From positions 1-14,979 of the forward strand of contig JAQVGK010000021.1 of the NCBI GenBank assembly GCA_028696755.1: DNA of 14,979 bases. Reading direction: 5' to 3'. The stretch is from Bacteroidales bacterium (GTDB lineage Bacteria > Bacteroidota > Bacteroidia > Bacteroidales > ML635J-15). Numbering within the stretch: position 1 is the stretch's first letter; each line of letters starts with the position of its first letter. Below the pieces are notes generated by a model, which worked only from the letters and a program-made list of their open reading frames with translations, did not search any database and had not been told where the DNA came from. Positions 8,050 through 14,695 of this stretch are shown in pieces. The position numbers and the translations under genes were made by a program.

Positions 8050-9273
8050 ATGGAATTGCAAAGTATTAAACAAAGATTTGAAATAATTGGTAATGCACCT
8101 GGGCTTAATCGCGCGCTGGATATTGCCGTGCAGGTGGCTCCTACCGATTTGTCGGTTCTGATTACCGGTGAAAGTGGAGTAGGAAAGGAGCGTATTCCTC
8201 AAATAATACATTCGCAAAGCTTGCGCAAACATAGCAATTATATTGCTGTAAACTGTGGTGCTATTCCCGAAGGAACAATCGATTCTGAGCTTTTTGGTCA
8301 CGTTAAAGGTTCGTTTACCAGTGCTCATAGCGATCGAAAAGGTTATTTTGAAGAAGCCGACAAAGGCACAATTTTTCTCGATGAGGTTGCAGAACTTCCA
8401 TTATCAACTCAGGTTCGCCTGCTTAGGGTGCTCGAAACAGGCGAGTTTATTAAAGTTGGATCGTCAAAACCCGAAAAAACTAATGTAAGAGTTATTGCTG
8501 CAACAAATGTCGATTTGCAAGTGCGCGTGAGCGAAGGTAAGTTTCGCGAAGATTTATATTATAGGCTTAATACAGTTCCTATTTTTGTTCCACCTTTGCG
8601 TAACCGTCACGACGATATTTATCTGCTTTTCCGCAAATTTGCAAACGATTTTGCAGAGAAATACAGAATGCCCGCAATTCGCCTTAGCGACGACGCTGTG
8701 CATGTTCTTAATGCGTACCGCTGGCCTGGAAATATTCGCCAACTGAAAAATATTACCGAACAAATTTCGATCATAGAAGAACAAAGGCTTATCACCGCCG
8801 ACATTCTTAAATCTTATTTGGCAGGAGCCGATTCTTCGAATTTGCCTGCACTAACAAAGAAAACCGGTTACGATAACTTTGCCTCTGAACGCGAAATTCT
8901 ATATCAGGTATTGTTCGACATGAAAAAAGACATGAACGAACTTAAGCTTTTGGTAAACGATATTATTCGTCAGAATCCAAATGTTAAAGTTAACGATTTT
9001 GCAACTCGAATTGTAAGCGATTTCGACGATGATATTAAAATAGACAAAATCAATCATATTTATCAGGACGAACCGGTTATTAGAAGAGCTCAAGAATTTG
9101 AAGAGCAAGGTGAGGTTATTGAGGAGGTTCTTTCGCTTTCGGAACAGGAGCGCGAGCTTATTTTAAAAGCACTGGAGAAAAACAATAATAAACGCAAACT
9201 CGCTGCCGAGGAGCTTGGTATTTCTGAGCGGACTTTGTATCGTAAAATTAAGGAATACAACATTCTTAAGTAA
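8050..9273 (+). CDS. Sigma-54-dependent NtrC-type activator lacking a sensor domain
   Basis: The 407-residue protein is a bacterial enhancer-binding protein: an AAA+ ATPase that remodels sigma-54 RNA polymerase, plus a Fis-type DNA-binding end. Visible motifs are Walker A GESGVGKE (40-47), the sigma-54 contact loop GSFTSA (87-92), Walker B TIFLDE (107-112), sensor I AATN (150-153), FREDLYYRLN with candidate arginine fingers (165-174), WPGN (225-228) and a C-terminal Fis helix-turn-helix (about 363-403). There is no receiver, GAF or PAS domain in front, so activity may depend on a partner protein or on expression level. A charged linker (about 270-360) separates ATPase and HTH. The loop is normally GAFTGA, often GSFTGA in this family as I recall it; Ser replaces the second Gly here. 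ATG 8050 is preferred to an in-frame TTG at 8041 because of promoter position. The gene is first in its operon, 15 bases before lptE. Confidence 0.88.
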   Translation: MELQSIKQRFEIIGNAPGLNRALDIAVQVAPTDLSVLITGESGVGKERIPQIIHSQSLRKHSNYIAVNCGAIPEGTIDSELFGHVKGSFTSAHSDRKGYFEEADKGTIFLDEVAELPLSTQVRLLRVLETGEFIKVGSSKPEKTNVRVIAATNVDLQVRVSEGKFREDLYYRLNTVPIFVPPLRNRHDDIYLLFRKFANDFAEKYRMPAIRLSDDAVHVLNAYRWPGNIRQLKNITEQISIIEEQRLITADILKSYLAGADSSNLPALTKKTGYDNFASEREILYQVLFDMKKDMNELKLLVNDIIRQNPNVKVNDFATRIVSDFDDDIKIDKINHIYQDEPVIRRAQEFEEQGEVIEEVLSLSEQERELILKALEKNNNKRKLAAEELGISERTLYRKIKEYNILK

Positions 9274-9288
9274 AATAAATTATCGGGG

Positions 9289-9822
9289 ATGAAACTTTTT
9301 AAAACTAAAATATTATTAAGAATTTCGGCAGTATTGCTGACTATTTTACCCGCAATAAATTTCCTGTCATGCACGGGAGGATATTCTTTTACTGGCGCAG
9401 ATATTTCGGCCGATATAAAAACTGTGCAAATTGATTTCTTTCCAAATCAGGCCACAATGGTTCAGCCAAATCTTAGCAGTGTGTTTACCGAAACTCTAAA
9501 AGATAAGTTTAGTGCACAAACTAATCTCGAACTTGTAAATTACGACGGCGACATCGCTTTTGAAGGAGCAATAACTAATTATAACGTTACCGCACAGTCG
9601 TTTCAGGGTAACGAAACTGCAGCATTAAACCGGCTTTCAATTACAGTAAAGGTAAAATACACAAACACAAGTGAACCTGCAAAAAGCTTTGAGACAACAT
9701 TTACCAGATATGCCGATTTCGACAGTAAACAAAGTCTTTCTTCGGTCGAGGGAGAATTAATCCAACAGATTTCGGATGATTTGGTAACCGATATTTTTAA
9801 TAAAGCTGTAGCAAATTGGTAA
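9289..9822 (+). CDS. lptE: LptE-like outer-membrane lipoprotein
   Basis: The 177-residue product starts with a basic, hydrophobic lipoprotein signal. Its likely lipid-modified cysteine is C28 (FLSC; the -3 residue is Phe, a relaxed lipobox). GYSFTGA follows directly, the hallmark opening of Bacteroidota LptE-family proteins, and then VQIDFFPN and a C-terminal helix typical of the family. LptE plugs the LptD barrel that inserts lipopolysaccharide into the outer membrane; that role is known for the family, and this distant member is assigned by its N-terminal signature, size and operon position. It lies 15 bases after the activator gene and 1 base before the next gene, so expression is shared. 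Length is normal for the family. Confidence 0.83.
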   Translation: MKLFKTKILLRISAVLLTILPAINFLSCTGGYSFTGADISADIKTVQIDFFPNQATMVQPNLSSVFTETLKDKFSAQTNLELVNYDGDIAFEGAITNYNVTAQSFQGNETAALNRLSITVKVKYTNTSEPAKSFETTFTRYADFDSKQSLSSVEGELIQQISDDLVTDIFNKAVANW

Positions 9823-9823
9823 T

Positions 9824-11311
9824 ATGAACAGGGAACAATTCATAAAATATTGCAGCGATTTTTCGCTTCTGGATTCAAAAAGTCTGGACGAAATTCGTAC
9901 AATACTTGATGAATTCCCATATTTTCAATCGGCGTGGATGCTCTATGCTAAAAATTTGCATGTTCTTAAAGATGTGAGATTTGAGAGCAAACTTAAAACT
10001 GCTGCTGTTTATGTTCCCGATAGAACAAAATTGGCTTCTGTAATTCGTGATGAGATTATTCAAAAACCAAAAGTTACAGACACAATTATAGAACAGGTTG
10101 TAATAGAACCAATTGAAACTCTTGAAGAAAAGCAAGAGCAAGTTACTGATAACATTGTTGTTGAGTTAGAGCCACAGACTAACGATATTAGCATTGATGT
10201 GGTTCCTGTTCAAGAAGTTAAGGCAGAACAAGTAGTTGCAATTCAGACTCGCGAATTGCCTAAAATTGTTCTCCCCGATTTGCCAGTTATTGTTATTAAT
10301 CCAGCAAAAAACTCGGAGCCAGAAGTTGTTGCCGAAGTCGAACCTGTAATTGCAATACCTGCACGCGAACTTCCGAAAATTGTTTTACCAGATTTGCCAA
10401 AAATTGCAATAACTGCGACTAAAGACGAGGCAATTATTGACGAAGTAGAGCCGATAATTACAAATCCTACTCGCGAGCTTCCCAAAATCGTATTGCCCGA
10501 TTTGCCTGTTGTGGTAATCAATTCTGCTAAACAAGATGAAATAATTGTTGATGAACCTCAAGTTGATAATGAGATAGTCGCTGAAATTCAAGAGCAGGAG
10601 ACTCCAGAAGTTAGGCAATTTTTGGTAGAAAGTCCGGCTGTAGAGGACTCAGAAACTGAGCGTCTGAAACGAATTGTTGAAGAACGGCTTAGAGAGTTGG
10701 GAATTAATCAAAAGGTTGTTACCGAATTTAAGAGAGAAGTTAAGCTTGAGCCGATGACGGTAGATACTACTGTAGAAGAAAATACTGTTGTTTTAGAATC
10801 TACAAGTGAAGAATCTCTTCCTGTTGTAGCATTTGATGATTTTGGTATTGAGGACAAGCTCGTTGAAAATGCCCATGAGATAGATTTAGCCGCTTCAGAT
10901 TTCATTGATTTTGATTTTGATGAAGAATTTACAGAGAAAAAAGAAGAAAATGAGCCTGAAAAAGTCGAAATTTTAGTGCGAAATCAACCAATTGTTGAAG
11001 AAAAAACGGAAGAAATTAGCATAAAAAAGCAGGATAAAACGCAATTAATTGACAAGTTTCTTGCCTCAAATCCACGCATCGTTCCCGATAAAGAATACTT
11101 CTCAGATAGTTCTGCTGCAATGAAATCACTACTTACGGATGATGAGGATTTGTTTAGCGAAACCTTAGCTAAAATCTATATTCGTCAGGAGCATTTCGAA
11201 AAGGCAATATTAACTTATGAAAAATTATCTTTGAAATATCCCGAAAAAAGTATTTACTTTGCGGGTCAAATTGAAAAAATAAAAGAATTAATAAATAAAA
11301 AAAATAATTAG
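9824..11311 (+). CDS. Acidic repeat protein with a C-terminal TPR-like segment, between lptE and secG
   Basis: The 495-residue product has no signal peptide and should be cytoplasmic. Three parts are visible. The N-terminal module (about 1-78) has a conserved feel ([18 protein letters not shown]) and resembles proteins at this locus in other Bacteroidales. A long acidic, low-complexity middle (about 80-400), rich in Glu, Val, Ile and Pro, carries three copies of [12 protein letters not shown] starting at residues 143, 181 and 217. A C-terminal segment (about 402-495) has one clear TPR-like helix pair near 445-473 ([22 protein letters not shown]). TPR units usually bind proteins, so a scaffold role near the Sec or envelope machinery is possible, but that is inference. 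I do not recognise a named gene. It lies 1 base after lptE and 2 before secG. Confidence 0.8.
   Translation: MNREQFIKYCSDFSLLDSKSLDEIRTILDEFPYFQSAWMLYAKNLHVLKDVRFESKLKTAAVYVPDRTKLASVIRDEIIQKPKVTDTIIEQVVIEPIETLEEKQEQVTDNIVVELEPQTNDISIDVVPVQEVKAEQVVAIQTRELPKIVLPDLPVIVINPAKNSEPEVVAEVEPVIAIPARELPKIVLPDLPKIAITATKDEAIIDEVEPIITNPTRELPKIVLPDLPVVVINSAKQDEIIVDEPQVDNEIVAEIQEQETPEVRQFLVESPAVEDSETERLKRIVEERLRELGINQKVVTEFKREVKLEPMTVDTTVEENTVVLESTSEESLPVVAFDDFGIEDKLVENAHEIDLAASDFIDFDFDEEFTEKKEENEPEKVEILVRNQPIVEEKTEEISIKKQDKTQLIDKFLASNPRIVPDKEYFSDSSAAMKSLLTDDEDLFSETLAKIYIRQEHFEKAILTYEKLSLKYPEKSIYFAGQIEKIKELINKKNN
10250..10507 (+). repeat. Three coding repeats of a 12-residue Pro-rich motif
   Basis: [12 protein letters not shown] is encoded at 10250-10285, 10364-10399 and 10472-10507, with periods of 38 and 36 residues. 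The 12 residues are identical in all three copies, yet 8 of the 12 codons differ synonymously between at least two copies. Flanking residues are only loosely similar (for example [16 protein letters not shown] and VVVINSAK after the motif). Confidence 0.93.
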
Positions 11312-11313
11312 TT

Positions 11314-11619
11314 ATGTACATCTTTTTCTCCATAATGATTATCGTGTGTGCAGTTCTGTTAGTTCTCGTAGTATTAGTTCAGAACAGCAAAGGCGGAGGT
11401 TTGGCTTCAGGTTTTGGTCAGGGCAATCAGGTTATGGGTGTTAAAAAAACCGCCGATTTTCTTGAAAAAGCAACCTGGACATTAGCTGGTGGCCTTTTAG
11501 TTTTCTGTTTACTTGCAAGTTTCTCTATTCCAGAAAGAAAAGTTAAACAGCCAGTTCAACAGGAACAGCCAACTCAGCAAACTCCTTCGGCTCCAGCAGC
11601 TCCAGCACCAAATAACTAG
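11314..11619 (+). CDS. secG: Preprotein translocase subunit SecG
   Basis: The 101-residue protein has two membrane segments (about 3-22 and 56-72) joined by the diagnostic cytoplasmic loop QNSKGGGLASGF (23-34), followed by GVKKTADFLEKATW (42-55). This is the SecG signature; SecG is the small partner of SecYE that aids SecA-driven export across the inner membrane. A C-terminal tail rich in Gln, Pro and Ala (about 78-101) is common in Bacteroidota SecG and probably disordered. It is the last gene of the operon, 2 bases after its neighbour, and is followed by a hairpin terminator. Linkage of SecG with LptE and a sigma-54 activator points to coordinated control of envelope export capacity, which is inference. 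Confidence 0.95.
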   Translation: MYIFFSIMIIVCAVLLVLVVLVQNSKGGGLASGFGQGNQVMGVKKTADFLEKATWTLAGGLLVFCLLASFSIPERKVKQPVQQEQPTQQTPSAPAAPAPNN

Positions 11620-11641
11620 TATTAGTTTAATCGATATAATG

Positions 11642-11670
11642 TCAGGTTTTCTTCATCGAAGATTACCTGA
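11642..11670 (+). terminator. Hairpin terminator of the secG operon
   Basis: TCAGGT (11642-11647) pairs with ACCTGA (11665-11670), and TCTTC (11650-11654) pairs with GAAGA (11658-11662) around an ATC loop; a TT/TT internal loop separates the stems. The T-rich tract TTCTTTATTT follows. It lies 22 bases after the secG stop. The outer stem shares the CAGGT/ACCTG core of the nearby CTGTCAG repeats, so it may be a repeat element recruited as a terminator. Confidence 0.62.
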
Positions 11671-11704
11671 TTCTTTATTTGTATGCGGTGGCATGCTTGC
11701 AGAA

Positions 11705-11761
11705 AGACCTGTCAGTGAGAGGCACTGAGGCTCTCGAAGTGTATGGCGAACCTGACAGTGT
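11705..11761. repeat. CTGTCAG composite repeat, copy 1 (REP-like hairpin)
   Basis: CTGTCAG (11709-11715) is the exact inverse of CTGACAG (11752-11758). Inside sits a 19-base CACTG-N7-CGAAGTG motif (11723-11741) that can form its own small hairpin: CACT and GAG pair with CTC and AGTG around a GA bulge. The same start (AGACCTGTCAGTG) and end (ACC-GACAGTGT) recur at 13676-13707. It resembles the short palindromic intergenic repeats common in Bacteroidota. Confidence 0.7.
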
Positions 11762-11803
11762 ACCAATGATTGATTTGCGTATCTCGCTGGATATTAACGA
11801 TTT

Positions 11804-11857
11804 AGCAAATTGCAAATTCTACAAAATAAAGATTATTTTTTTATAGCTTAATTTGCT
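11804..11857. repeat. AT-rich nested inverted repeat
   Basis: AGCAAATT (11804-11811) is the exact inverse of AATTTGCT (11850-11857). Inside, AAAATAA (11823-11829) pairs with TTATTTT (11833-11839), followed by more T residues. It could be a weak terminator backing up the one at 11642-11670, or part of the repeat cluster. AT-richness makes chance pairing possible. Confidence 0.4.
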
Positions 11858-11886
11858 TTTGCATTTTTGCTGACGCCATTTAAAAC

Positions 11887-12000
11887 TGAACGCGAATTAT
11901 CGAACTTACACGAACGGTTAAAAAATCAACAGCGTTGATTTTTAACCCAAATTAGCTTCGCTGAGCTTCGGTTCGTGTAAATTCGTGAAATTCGCGTTCA
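11887..12000. repeat. 114-bp long inverted repeat with inner hairpin
   Basis: The outer arms are TGAACGCGAATT (11887-11898) and its exact inverse (11989-12000). After a small internal loop, 15 bases at 11901-11915 pair with 11971-11985 with one mismatch. An inner hairpin at 11916-11930 and 11934-11947 pairs with one extra A around an AGC loop. The strand at 11948-11970 is left out and holds two AGCTTCG copies. The right arm reads as a degenerate tandem of an ATTCGTG-like unit (GTTCGTGTAA, ATTCGTGAA, ATTCGCGTT). No gene overlaps it. It looks like a Bacteroidota intergenic repeat able to form a cruciform. Confidence 0.82.
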
Positions 12001-12053
12001 AAAAAACTTGGAGCGAACGACTTGTGCTGAGCGCGATGCATTGAGCTTGCCTG

Positions 12054-12072
12054 CACTGAGTTTACCGAAGTG
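12054..12072 (+). repeat. CACTG-N7-CGAAGTG motif, second copy
   Basis: A 19-base motif with the same fixed ends (CACTG and CGAAGTG) and spacing as 11723-11741. The N7 is AGTTTAC here against AGGCTCT in the first copy. Surrounding bases at 12010-12110 are GC-richer than the genes nearby and hold several TGAGCTT-like pieces, suggesting decayed repeats. Confidence 0.7.
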
Positions 12073-12170
12073 TCGAAATGGAGCCGAAGTAAGTAAGCGA
12101 CAAGCTAATTTTGTGTATTACGTAGTTATACCTGTCAACCTCTCATTATGCCACAAAACCCCACAGGGCT

Positions 12171-12189
12171 CACTTCGATTCAGCCAGTG
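12171..12189 (-). repeat. CACTG-N7-CGAAGTG motif, third copy, inverted
   Basis: On the minus strand this reads CACTG-GCTGAAT-CGAAGTG, with the same 19-base length and fixed ends as the two plus-strand copies. With the copy at 12054-12072 it forms a head-to-head pair about 100 bp apart. Confidence 0.65.
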
Positions 12190-12210
12190 CAACGCACGCA
12201 AGTAATTTGG

Positions 12211-12239
12211 GGTGGCGACTCGCAACAAAGCAAGCCACC
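12211..12239. repeat. Small GC-rich hairpin
   Basis: GGTGGC (12211-12216) is the inverse of GCCACC (12234-12239) with a 17-base loop. No T-run follows, so it does not look like an intrinsic terminator. It is the last structured piece of the gene-free stretch from 11620 to 12293. Confidence 0.4.
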
Positions 12240-12293
12240 ACAGCCTGTCCAACATATTCTAAACAATCTTCAAATTTTTTTCACAGATTGTAT

Positions 12294-12301
12294 TAACTTT
12301 G
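12294..12301 (+). promoter_or_regulatory. Bacteroidota -7 promoter element of the glycosyltransferase gene
   Basis: TAACTTTG matches TAnnTTTG and is identical to the -7 box of the promoter at 7993-8023, including the preceding TATT/TATT-like context and the following GC. No good -33 TTTG is present at 19 bases; the sequence there is a T-run. Transcription should begin near 12308, about 30 bases before the preferred ATG. Confidence 0.55.
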
Positions 12302-12338
12302 CCATAATTAAACTGTAATGTTTTTGAAGTTTGAGCGA

Positions 12339-13637
12339 ATGAAAAAAGTGCTAATCATATCGTATTACTGGCCTCCATCTGGAGGAATTGGAGTCCATCG
12401 TTGTCTTAAATTTGCAAAATATTTGCAGGATTTTGGCTGGGAACCGGTAGTTTATGCTCCATTAGATGCGCAGTATCCTTATTTTGATGAAACAAATAAT
12501 GTGCACGTTCCTGAAAATATTACAGTAATTCGCCGAAAAATATTTGAACCTTTCGATTTATTTAAAAAGATCTCAGGCCGAAAAAAAACAGATTCTGCTA
12601 ATCCTGTTTACGTACGTGACAGAAAATTAAGCAAGATCGATAATTTAGCAATCTGGATTCGTGGTAATTTCTTTATCCCCGACGCACGATGCTTTTGGAT
12701 AAAACCTTCGGTAAAGTTTTTAAAAAGATATCTTAAAGAGAATCCTGTTGATGCAATTTTTACCGACGGTCCGCCTCACACAAACACAGTGATTGGCATG
12801 AAATTGTCGCTAGCAACTGGAATTCCGTGGCTTATGGACTTTCAGGATCCGTGGACACAGGTTGATTATTACGAAATGCTTAAAATCGGAAAAAGAGCAA
12901 ATAGAAAACATCATATACTTGAGAAGGAGGCTTTTAAAACTGCTCGCAAAACAACAATCGTTAGTCCTACTTGGAAGCGCGACCTCGAAAGTATTGGGGC
13001 TAAAAATGTTGACGTAATAGTTTGGGGTTACGACGAGGACGATTTTATACATGATAGTCCCGCTTATGATGATGACTTTAGCATTATTCACGCGGGGCAA
13101 TTAGGCTATGATCGCCGTCCTGATACATTTATCCGTTTGCTGGGCGATTTAAAGAAAGAAAATTCCGAATTTGGTAAAAAATTAAAGCTAAAATTTGCTG
13201 GTACAGTTGACTACGCCATTGTCGAAATGATAAAAGCTGCTGGACTAGAGGAAAACTACATGCCATTGGGAAACATTCCTCGTCCAGATGCGATTACACT
13301 TACCGAGAAAGCTCATGTTTTGTTATTACCGCTAAATATTGCTGATAATGCAAAAGGCCGAATTCCAGGCAAACTCTTCGAAAATATGCGCGCTAAGCGT
13401 CCTATCCTATGCTTAGGCCCTACCGATAGCGATGTGGCAGGAATTATTCGCCAAACAAACACTGGAAATGCTTTTGAATACGACGATTATGACGGATTAA
13501 GAAAATATATCCTCGAGATATTCGCAAAATTTGAATCCAGAACCAACACCGCTAATGCAAAAGATTTGGAGCAATATACTGTTAAAAATCAAACAAAAAT
13601 ACTTGCTGGCTTTCTAGATCAGATTGTGAAAGGTTGA
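12339..13637 (+). CDS. GT4-type glycosyltransferase (family 1/4, GT-B fold)
   Basis: The 432-residue product has the opening KVLIISYYWPPSGGIGVHR (3-21), typical of a Bacteroidota branch of GT-B glycosyltransferases that handle surface-polysaccharide or glycan building. TDGPPHTN (142-149) and DFQDPWT (167-173) lie in the acceptor half. HAGQL (251-255) starts the nucleotide-sugar half, and GRIPGKLFENMRAKRPIL (340-357) is the GT4 donor-binding region with a catalytic-type glutamate at 348. No membrane segment or signal is seen, so it acts in the cytoplasm. Sugar and acceptor cannot be told. The ATG at 12339 is preferred because the conserved N-terminus starts there; an in-frame ATG at 12318 would add 7 residues. 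It stands alone, with repeat-rich DNA on both sides, which suggests an inserted or rearranged locus. Confidence 0.85.
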   Translation: MKKVLIISYYWPPSGGIGVHRCLKFAKYLQDFGWEPVVYAPLDAQYPYFDETNNVHVPENITVIRRKIFEPFDLFKKISGRKKTDSANPVYVRDRKLSKIDNLAIWIRGNFFIPDARCFWIKPSVKFLKRYLKENPVDAIFTDGPPHTNTVIGMKLSLATGIPWLMDFQDPWTQVDYYEMLKIGKRANRKHHILEKEAFKTARKTTIVSPTWKRDLESIGAKNVDVIVWGYDEDDFIHDSPAYDDDFSIIHAGQLGYDRRPDTFIRLLGDLKKENSEFGKKLKLKFAGTVDYAIVEMIKAAGLEENYMPLGNIPRPDAITLTEKAHVLLLPLNIADNAKGRIPGKLFENMRAKRPILCLGPTDSDVAGIIRQTNTGNAFEYDDYDGLRKYILEIFAKFESRTNTANAKDLEQYTVKNQTKILAGFLDQIVKG

Positions 13638-13641
13638 AGTC

Positions 13642-13766
13642 AGAAGTCAGAAATCAGAAGTCGGAAGCCAACAGAAGACCTGTCAGTGTCGTTAGACCAG
13701 ACAGTGTCGCATTGCGCCAGCCGCCTGATATCGCAGTGCGATTCCGCCTTCTGCCTTCTGCCTTCT
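13642..13766. repeat. GAAGTC-type inverted repeat filling the gap between glycosyltransferase and hepT
   Basis: The arm at 13642-13668 and the inverse of 13740-13766 agree at 22 of 27 bases; each arm is a tandem of an AGAAGNC unit. The interior (13669-13739) carries the second CTGTCAG composite: AGACCTGTCAGTG at 13676-13688 is identical to 11705-11717, and ACCAGACAGTGT at 13696-13707 differs by one base from 11750-11761. The right arm overlaps the hepT stop codon (13765-13767 on the minus strand). It may act as a two-way terminator between convergent genes. Confidence 0.78.
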
Positions 13767-14121
13767 ATTCCTCCTCAAGTATTTTAATCAACAATTTAAC
13801 CTCATTTCCAAGTTCAGGCAAGTCTTTTTCGATAATCATCCAAACAGATTCAAATTTTATATTGAAGTATTCGTGAGCAACAAAATTCCTGAACGATTTA
13901 ACTTTATACCATGGATAATTTGATTTTTTAAGAATTTCTTTATCAACATTATTTATTGCTTCTCCTATTATAAGAAAATTATAAAGTACTGCATCTTGAA
14001 TAACTTTGTTTTTTACGAATTGACTGCAATTCATATCTTTTGTGTAGGCAACAATTGCTTTTACGGATTTTTTAATGTCGCGAAGCCTTAATAATGCTAT
14101 TTCAGTTGAACTTTTTGTCAT
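13765..14121 (-). CDS. hepT: HepT-like HEPN toxin (DUF86)
   Basis: The 118-residue, all-helical product matches the HepT/DUF86 family. RDIKKS near residue 14, the IGEA motif (52-55) and the HEPN signature RNFVAHEY (78-85, that is R-x4-H-x-Y) are all present. HepT proteins are RNA-cleaving or RNA-binding toxins neutralised by a MntA partner, which in studied pairs adds AMP to the tyrosine of this motif; Y85 is the matching residue. The start is placed at ATG 14121; a TTG two codons upstream is possible. The gene overlaps the end of the antitoxin gene by 20 bases, which implies translational coupling and fixes partner balance. Length is normal, and the catalytic Arg and His are intact, so the toxin looks functional. 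Its last codon lies inside a repeat arm. Confidence 0.88.
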   Translation of the reverse strand: MTKSSTEIALLRLRDIKKSVKAIVAYTKDMNCSQFVKNKVIQDAVLYNFLIIGEAINNVDKEILKKSNYPWYKVKSFRNFVAHEYFNIKFESVWMIIEKDLPELGNEVKLLIKILEEE

Positions 14122-14695
14122 AAACAAGTTTGATGTCGTTCTTTACTGATTTTAAAATCTCTCTTTTAATTGAATCTAAAAACCCAATATCAACTTTTAT
14201 TTTCAATTTTTCTTCGAGCTCCATTTTTACTTGTGCAAGATCAAAATAGCTAAAAGACTGATCGGTTTTAATCGCAAAATCAATATCGTTATTGACTTTT
14301 TCATTTCTAGCAACAGAACCAAAAACCCATGCTTTTTTTATTGAAGGAAAGTTTCGAAATACACTTTTTATCGTAATCAAATGATTACTCAAAACAAAAT
14401 TTGATGTTTTACCATAAAGAATTTGCTGTTCAGCTAGAAGAAGAACGTCTGTTGCGTTATCATCTTGCCCTGCCTGATAAACAATCTTTTCAGCTTTTAG
14501 TAAAATCTGTAGTTCATTTTCGTCGGTTTTAAGAATTTCGGACAGAGTTTTTAATTGAGCAATCGTAGCGACACGCAAACCTCTCTCAATTTTTGACAAA
14601 ATGGCGGCATCTATACCACTTTGTGCCTCAAGCTGCTTAAGAGTAAGCTTGTTGGTATTTCTCAAGTTCCGTATTTTTTGGCCCAATATCGACAT
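14102..14695 (-). CDS. mntA: XRE helix-turn-helix fused to MntA-like nucleotidyltransferase antitoxin
   Basis: The 197-residue product joins two modules. Residues about 4-60 form an XRE/Cro-type helix-turn-helix (LTLKQLEAQSGIDAAILSKI) for DNA binding. Residues about 105-197 form a minimal nucleotidyltransferase with FGSVAR (125-130), DIDF (137-140) and a third acidic position at D169 (VDIGF), the metal-binding set of the MNT family. A helical linker (about 61-104) joins them. In MntA the spacing is usually GS-x10-DxD; here it is GS-x9-DxD, one residue shorter. MntA antitoxins add AMP to the HepT toxin; the HTH probably lets this one also repress its own operon. The gene comes first in the pair, overlapping hepT by 20 bases. 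Family assignment is firm; autorepression is inferred from the operator described separately. Confidence 0.85.
   Translation of the reverse strand: MSILGQKIRNLRNTNKLTLKQLEAQSGIDAAILSKIERGLRVATIAQLKTLSEILKTDENELQILLKAEKIVYQAGQDDNATDVLLLAEQQILYGKTSNFVLSNHLITIKSVFRNFPSIKKAWVFGSVARNEKVNNDIDFAIKTDQSFSYFDLAQVKMELEEKLKIKVDIGFLDSIKREILKSVKNDIKLVYDKKFN

Noticed and set aside
10243..10521. Minus-strand frame of 92 residues with repeated GKSGKT-like pieces
   Set aside because: The apparent Walker-like repeats are the complement of the [12 protein letters not shown] codons in the real gene on the plus strand.
11513..11728. Plus-strand frame overlapping the end of secG
   Set aside because: It is out of frame with secG, rich in Gln/Leu from the Pro/Gln tail codons, and continues into the hairpin region.
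12008..12205. Plus-strand frame of 65 residues in the repeat region
   Set aside because: It is read from a TTG through CACTG and other repeat pieces, with no domain and an odd composition; typical spurious gene over Bacteroidota repeats.
11620..12293. CRISPR array or attC-like integron sites in the repeat-rich gap
   Set aside because: Repeats are not evenly spaced, copies differ in type, there is no spacer pattern, and no cas or integrase gene is nearby.
13634..13876. Plus-strand frame of 80 residues after the glycosyltransferase
   Set aside because: It translates the AGAAGTC tandem and then runs antisense through hepT; no protein family signal.
14122..14127. TTG start of hepT two codons upstream
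   Set aside because: The ATG at 14121 is the better start; the change is only two residues and does not affect the call.
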